Below are positions 4,921-9,595 of a DNA stretch of 9,595 bases, piece by piece. This DNA is from an uncultured Clostridia bacterium (GTDB taxonomy: Bacteria; Bacillota; Clostridia; TANB77; CAG-508). Location: positions 1 to 9,595 of the forward strand of contig CANRLE010000041.1 in assembly GCA_947631385.1 (NCBI GenBank), in the 5' to 3' direction. The notes under the pieces are model-generated. The model was not told where the DNA came from and did not search any database. It saw only the letters and a list, made by a program, of their open reading frames with translations. The position numbers and the translations under genes were made by a program. Position 1 is the first letter of the stretch. Each line of letters starts with the position of its first letter.

Positions 4921-7530
4921 ACAAATAATTCTATTAAAGAAGAAGTAAATGTCAGCAAACTATATGGTAAGGTAGCCACTTTGTCAAAGGAAGATTTTAT
5001 AAAAAATTACTCTGTAAAAGAAACTGGACTTTCATCTCAAGAAGCGGAAGAAAGAATTCGCAATCTAGGGCCAAATGAAATGAAACAAGCAAAACCAAAA
5101 AAATGGTATCACTATTTTTTCGAAAGTCTTTTATCACCATTTAATTGTATATTGCTTGGTATTGTTGCTATCTTGATTTATACAGATATTTATTTGCCTG
5201 CCACACCAAGTTATGCAAATATTATTGTAATTGCAATTCTTGTAAGTTCCAGCACATTATTAGACTTTTTTGAAGAATATAGATCTAACAAAGCTGCAGA
5301 AGAACTAAAGCAAATGGTTGCCACAACAGCCGTTGTAATTCGCGATGGTAAAGAATTACAAATTCCAATTAAACAAGTAACAGTTGGTGATTTAGTAATT
5401 CTTTCTGCTGGCAGTATGTTACCAGCAGATGTAAGAATTATTGAATCTAAAGATTTATATGTTGGTCAGTCATCTTTGACAGGAGAATCAGATAGTGTAA
5501 AAAAATTAGTAGAAAGTGAAATGTCAATCAATGAATTAGAAAGTATAGCTGATTTAGACACAATTTGTTTTATGGGAACTAATGTTATTTCTGGAAGTGC
5601 TAAAGGTGTAGTTGTAAAAACTGGCGATTCTACTTATCTTGCTAAAGTTGCTCACAATTTAGCCTCTGGTAAACCAAAAACTGCTTTTCAAAAGGGAATT
5701 GAAAGTATTAGTCGATTATTAATACGTTTCATGTTAATAATGATTCCTCTTGTTTTTCTTCTAAATGCATGGAAACATGATATTATAACTGCTTTTACTT
5801 TTGCTGTAGCTATTGCTATTGGAATTACTCCACTACTCTTACCTGTTATTCTATCTTCAAGCTTATCAAAAGGTGCTGTGAGGATGTCTAAAAAGAAAAC
5901 TATTGTCAAGAAATTAGACTCTATACAAAATTTTGGTGCAATGAATATTTTGTGTACAGATAAAACTGGCACTCTTACAGAAGATAGAATTGTATTGGAA
6001 AAATATTTAGATATTAATGGTGATGAAGATATTAGAATTTTAAAACATGCTTTTCTAAATTCTTATTTTCAAACTGGTTTAAAAGGAAATATTGATGAAG
6101 CGGTAATTAAAAGAGGATTAGAAAATGGCATGGCAGAAGTTGCAGAAAAATATAAGAAAGTAGACGAAATTCCTTTTGATTTTTCGCGTAGGCGTTTATC
6201 TATCATTGTAAGTGATGGTACAAAAAAGCAATTAATTACCAAGGGAGCCGTTGAAGAAATTTTATCAATTTGTACAATGGTCGATTATAAAGGTCAAGTC
6301 TCTCCTATTACTAAAGAAATTAAAGAAAACATTAAAAAGATTAGTACACATTTAAATGAAGAAGGATTAAGAGTTGTTGCTGTTTGCCAAAAAAATGATA
6401 TAGTTGATGTTGAACAGTTTGATGTATCAAATGAAAAAAATATGATATTATTAGGATTTATTGGATTTTTAGACCCACCAAAGGAAAGCGCAAAAGGCTC
6501 TATAAAAAAATTAAATGATGCTGGAATTCGTGTTATTGTTTTAACTGGTGATAACGCAGAAGTTACTAGATGCATTTGTAACAAAGTAGATATTAACTCT
6601 GAAAATATTGTATTAGGAAGTAAACTAGATAAATTATCTGATGCCGCTGTTTTTCGATTACTAAAAAAGACTAATATTTTTGCAAAACTCTCTCCTATCC
6701 AAAAAGCTAGAATTGTAAGGTTATTACGAGAATCTGGAAATGTTGTAGGCTATATGGGTGATGGTATTAACGATAGTCCTTCTCTTACCAATTCGGATGT
6801 TGGTATTTCTGTTGATACTGCTGTTGATATTGCAAAAGAATCAGCAGATATCATTTTACTTGAAAAAGATTTAAACGTATTGTTAGATGGTGTAACTGAA
6901 GGAAGGCGTACTTTTGTTAATTTAATGAAATACATTAAATTAGCTACTAGTTTCAATTTTGGCGAAGTTGTCTCTGTTATTATTGCTAGTGTTTTATTAC
7001 CATTTTTACCAGAAACACCAATTCAATTATTAGTAGAAGGTTTACTTTATGATTTTGGTCAATTAACCCTACCTTTTGATAATGTAGATAAAGAATCCAT
7101 CGAGCAACCGAAATCATTTTCTATTGAAAGTTTAAAAAACTTTATGTTTTTTATGGGACCTCTTAGCTCGGCTTTTGATATGCTAGTATTTTTCTCACTT
7201 TGGTTTATCTTTAAAGTTCGTGATGCTGCTCAATTCCAAACAATTTGGTTTAGCTACAGTATCGTATCCAATTTAGTTGGTATGCATATTATTCGTACTG
7301 CTAAGAAACCATTTGTGCAAAGCAATGCTCATAAAGCTGTATACATCTCTTCAATATCTTTGATTTTAATTGGACTTTTAGTTCCTTTTACAGTTTTAGG
7401 AAGTGTAATTGGTCTTGTTCCAATTGCTTTAAAATATATTTTCTTGATTTTTATAGTTACAATATTATATTGTTTTGTAGCAATTTATGCTAAAAAAGTA
7501 TATATTAAAAAATATGGTGAATGGATATAA
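4918..7530 (+). CDS. MgtA-like P-type (P3B) ATPase with altered ion-site residues
   Basis: This is an 870-aa P-type ATPase (E. coli MgtA has about 898). Numbered from the TTG: A domain with TGES (188-191), phosphorylation motif DKTGTLT (Asp348), nucleotide domain with KGA (442-444), TGD (543-545), and hinge GDGIND (614-619). About ten membrane helices are expected: two before the A domain, two before Asp348, six at the C-terminus. QNFGAM before the phosphorylation site, DEIPFDF.RRR, and LPFDNVDKE after TM6 are hallmarks of the MgtA magnesium-transport branch. However, TM4 reads TPLLLP where MgtA has TPEMLP, TM5 reads NFGEVV where MgtA has NFGNVF, and TM6 reads VEGLLYD where MgtA has IQNLLYD. 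It is probably a cation importer or exporter of the MgtA branch, but magnesium specificity is uncertain. The gene is monocistronic, divergent from the deacetylase cluster, and ends at a strong terminator. Confidence 0.92.
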   Translation: MTNNSIKEEVNVSKLYGKVATLSKEDFIKNYSVKETGLSSQEAEERIRNLGPNEMKQAKPKKWYHYFFESLLSPFNCILLGIVAILIYTDIYLPATPSYANIIVIAILVSSSTLLDFFEEYRSNKAAEELKQMVATTAVVIRDGKELQIPIKQVTVGDLVILSAGSMLPADVRIIESKDLYVGQSSLTGESDSVKKLVESEMSINELESIADLDTICFMGTNVISGSAKGVVVKTGDSTYLAKVAHNLASGKPKTAFQKGIESISRLLIRFMLIMIPLVFLLNAWKHDIITAFTFAVAIAIGITPLLLPVILSSSLSKGAVRMSKKKTIVKKLDSIQNFGAMNILCTDKTGTLTEDRIVLEKYLDINGDEDIRILKHAFLNSYFQTGLKGNIDEAVIKRGLENGMAEVAEKYKKVDEIPFDFSRRRLSIIVSDGTKKQLITKGAVEEILSICTMVDYKGQVSPITKEIKENIKKISTHLNEEGLRVVAVCQKNDIVDVEQFDVSNEKNMILLGFIGFLDPPKESAKGSIKKLNDAGIRVIVLTGDNAEVTRCICNKVDINSENIVLGSKLDKLSDAAVFRLLKKTNIFAKLSPIQKARIVRLLRESGNVVGYMGDGINDSPSLTNSDVGISVDTAVDIAKESADIILLEKDLNVLLDGVTEGRRTFVNLMKYIKLATSFNFGEVVSVIIASVLLPFLPETPIQLLVEGLLYDFGQLTLPFDNVDKESIEQPKSFSIESLKNFMFFMGPLSSAFDMLVFFSLWFIFKVRDAAQFQTIWFSYSIVSNLVGMHIIRTAKKPFVQSNAHKAVYISSISLILIGLLVPFTVLGSVIGLVPIALKYIFLIFIVTILYCFVAIYAKKVYIKKYGEWI

Positions 7531-7544
7531 TAAAGATTTGAAAA

Positions 7545-7581
7545 GAGGATTTGGGGGCGGCCCCATAATCCTCATTTTTTT
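7545..7581. terminator. Bidirectional intrinsic terminator between the ATPase gene and dnaE
   Basis: GAGGATT-TGGGG (7545-7556) pairs with CCCCA-T-AATCCTC (7561-7573) around a GCGG loop, with a single bulged T (7566). Seven T follow on the plus strand (7575-7581). On the minus strand only TTTT follows the stem, so it is weaker for dnaE. The dnaE stop codon (7574-7572) lies inside the stem. The hairpin is strikingly GC-rich against the local sequence. Confidence 0.85.
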
Positions 7582-9595
7582 AATACATCACTAAACAATT
7601 TTCCTATATCCTCTGTAAAATAAATTTGTCCACATGGTTTAATATCTTCGCCTATTTTGATTTGCACATTCATATTATTTTTATCACCATTAAAATAACG
7701 AATTAAACCTCTTAATTTTTCCTTTTGCTCTTCACTTGCATTTGTAATATCCAAAGTAAATACTTTTTGCTTTTGTTCTCCAAAATCTTTGATATCACTA
7801 GCAATAATCGTTGTTGTATCATCTTCTCGTATACTTAAACGTCCTTCTATCATAACAATGTTTTCTTCTACCAGACTTTTACCAGCATTTATATATACAT
7901 TTTCAAATACAATAATCTCTGCTGTACCGTATAAATCTTCTACTGTAACAAAAGCCATAATTTTATTATTTTTAGTATATTTCTTTTTAATTGATGTAAT
8001 TATTCCAGCATATTTTACTTTTTGTCCATCCACAAATTTTGGTTTTTCTTGCACTTCCATCCCTTCCATCATCATCTGTGAATTCATTTGTTCATCAATT
8101 TCTCTCAATTGTATAGTATTGATATTAGCTTGAGTTTCTATTTGGTGTCTTAACTTTTCCAATGGATGACCTGAAATATAAATTCCCAACATTTCCTTTT
8201 CAATAGATAATAATTCTTTATTTGACATTTCTTCATGTTCTTCAAAAGTATATTTTATATCATTCATTTCTTTTTTCTCTTCTTCTGAACCTAAATCGAA
8301 CATTGATACTTGTCCATCAAATCCTTTTTTTCTTCCTGACTGAATTGTATCAATAATTCCTTCAAAAGAAGCTAACAATGTACTTCTTGTCTGCTCAAAT
8401 TCGTCAAATGCTCCCGCTTTTATCAAACTTTCAATACATTTTTTATTAACTGCTTCATCAGCTATTCTTTCACAAAAATCTGTAAAACTTTTATAAGCTC
8501 CATTTTTCTTTCTTTCTTTTACTATATTATCTACTGGTACAGTTCCTACATTCTTAATACTTCCTAATCCAAAACGAAGTTTAGCTTTTCCATCTTCATA
8601 TTCAGTTGTAAATTTTGTATCACTTTTATTAATATCTGGTTTTAGAATTGAAATACCAAGAGCTTTACATTCATCAATATATTGTGGTATTTTATCTAAA
8701 TTACCCAAAAAGCTATTCAAAGTTGCCGCCATAAATTCAGCTGGATAATAAGCTTTTAAATATGCTGTTCTGTACGCTATAACAGCATAGCAAGCAGCAT
8801 GCGACTTGTTAAATGCATATTTCGCAAATTCTGCCATTTCATCAAATATTTTATTAGCTGATGCTTCATCAATTCCATTTCTCACACACCCCGGAACTAT
8901 GATGTTTCCTTCATCATCAACTTGACCATGAATAAATATTTCTCTTTCTTTTGCCATAACATCTAGCTTTTTCTTTCCCATTGCACGTCTTACCAAATCT
9001 GCTCTTCCTAAAGAATATCCAGCTAAATCACGAACAATTTGCATAACTTGTTCCTGATATACCATACATCCATAAGTTACATTTAAAATTGGTTCTAACC
9101 TTGGATGAGTATACTCATTATGCCCTGGATTTAATTTTCCCTTTACATATCTTGGAATCTGATCCATTGGTCCCGGTCGATATAATGAAACACCAGCAAT
9201 TAAATCTTCTAAGCAATCTGGTTTTAATTCCTTCATAAAGTTTGTCATACCTTGTGATTCAAATTGGAAAATACCACAAGACTTTCCTTCTTGCCATAGT
9301 TTATAAACTTTAGGATCAGACATTTCTGAATCGAATTCAACATCTATACCTCTATTTTCTTTCACTAAATCTATAGTATCTTGAATAACAGTTAAAGTTC
9401 TTAATCCCAAAAAGTCCATCTTCAATAAGCCTAATTCTTCTAATGTGGTCATAATATATTGAGTAGAAATTTGTCCATCACGAACATATAAAGGAACATA
9501 GGTATCTACTGGATCTTTGGTTATAACCACTCCGGCAAGCATGTGTTGAAGCCTGTCTTGGCATTCCTTCTAATCCGCATAGCAACATCTAAAAC
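7572..9595 (-). CDS. dnaE: DNA polymerase III alpha subunit (DnaE), C-terminal part; runs off the window, two frameshifts near its edge
   Basis: The continuous frame from 9542 gives 656 residues of the C-terminal part of a DnaE-type replicative polymerase. It begins at AGVVIT, just after the conserved ASTHA segment. The third catalytic Asp lies in LKMDFLGLRTL (residue 43 of this frame; E. coli Asp555 equivalent). Finger-domain motifs follow (FQFES, YRPGPM, YGCMVYQEQVMQI, FNKSHAACYA), then a helix-hairpin-helix region (about 366-380), a likely beta-clamp site QVSMF (411-415), and an OB fold (about 505-590). Upstream bases to 9595 continue the protein as VLDVAMR, LEGMPRQASTHA, AGVVI only if one base is removed near 9575-9576 (CGGA) and one at 9537-9538 (GCTTGCC). 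The two catalytic Asp residues of the palm's first motif lie outside the window. As an essential gene, a genuine double frameshift is unlikely unless a second copy exists. Confidence 0.93.

Noticed and set aside
5688..6956. Minus-strand open frames inside the ATPase gene.
   Set aside because: Antisense shadows of a well-supported conserved gene with no start signals of their own.
7789..8133. Plus-strand open frame of 114 codons opposite dnaE.
   Set aside because: It lies antisense to the conserved OB-fold region, and the low-complexity hydrophobic product has no supporting ribosome site.
1..9595. CRISPR array, insertion sequence, integrase, toxin-antitoxin or phage defence genes.
   Set aside because: No regularly spaced repeats, transposase or integrase motifs, or small paired genes are visible in any frame; all long frames are accounted for.

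Overview
The window is AT-rich DNA (roughly 70% A+T by eye) that looks like a chromosomal piece of a low-GC Bacillota, most likely an uncultured clostridial or gut-type lineage. The grounds are strong purine-rich Shine-Dalgarno sites, TTG starts, the standard code (Trp is TGG, and TGA is used as a stop), a Gram-positive style secreted GH25 lysozyme with LysM repeats, and a PgdA-like polysaccharide deacetylase. The genus cannot be told from the sequence alone. I see no phage, IS or CRISPR signature.

Layout from left to right. (1) Positions 65-108 on the minus strand hold the 5' half of a tRNA-Leu(CAA) gene behind a good promoter (130-158); its T arm and 3' acceptor are not present in the 64 bases left before the window edge. 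(2) A minus-strand cell-envelope cluster is read from 4743 leftward. It encodes a membrane-anchored NodB-type polysaccharide deacetylase (3835-4743), a 767-residue cytoplasmic coiled-coil protein of unknown function (1511-3814, TTG start, 20 nt downstream), and a secreted GH25 muramidase with three LysM repeats (198-1452). The muramidase is split by one extra base near 1142-1145. Between the last two genes a terminator-like hairpin contains the ribosome binding site of the lysozyme gene. (3) A 159-nt divergent intergenic region carries promoters in both directions. (4) A plus-strand MgtA-type P-type ATPase (4918-7530) follows. (5) A strong shared terminator (7545-7581) separates it from the convergent 3' part of dnaE (7572-9595, minus), which runs off the right edge and shows two extra bases in its last 60 nt.

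How the parts fit: the deacetylase and muramidase both act on peptidoglycan, so the unknown coiled-coil protein between them is a candidate for an envelope-related role, by position only. The ATPase is divergent and separately promoted. It has the overall MgtA signature, but its membrane ion-site residues are rearranged: the TM4 acid is lost, a TM5 Glu is gained in a SERCA-like N-x-G-E motif, and an extra Glu sits in TM6. Its ion specificity should therefore not be assumed. No classical mobile or defence system is visible. The most distinctive observations are this altered ATPase site, the terminator/RBS overlap, the unrecognised 767-residue protein and the interrupted tRNA.
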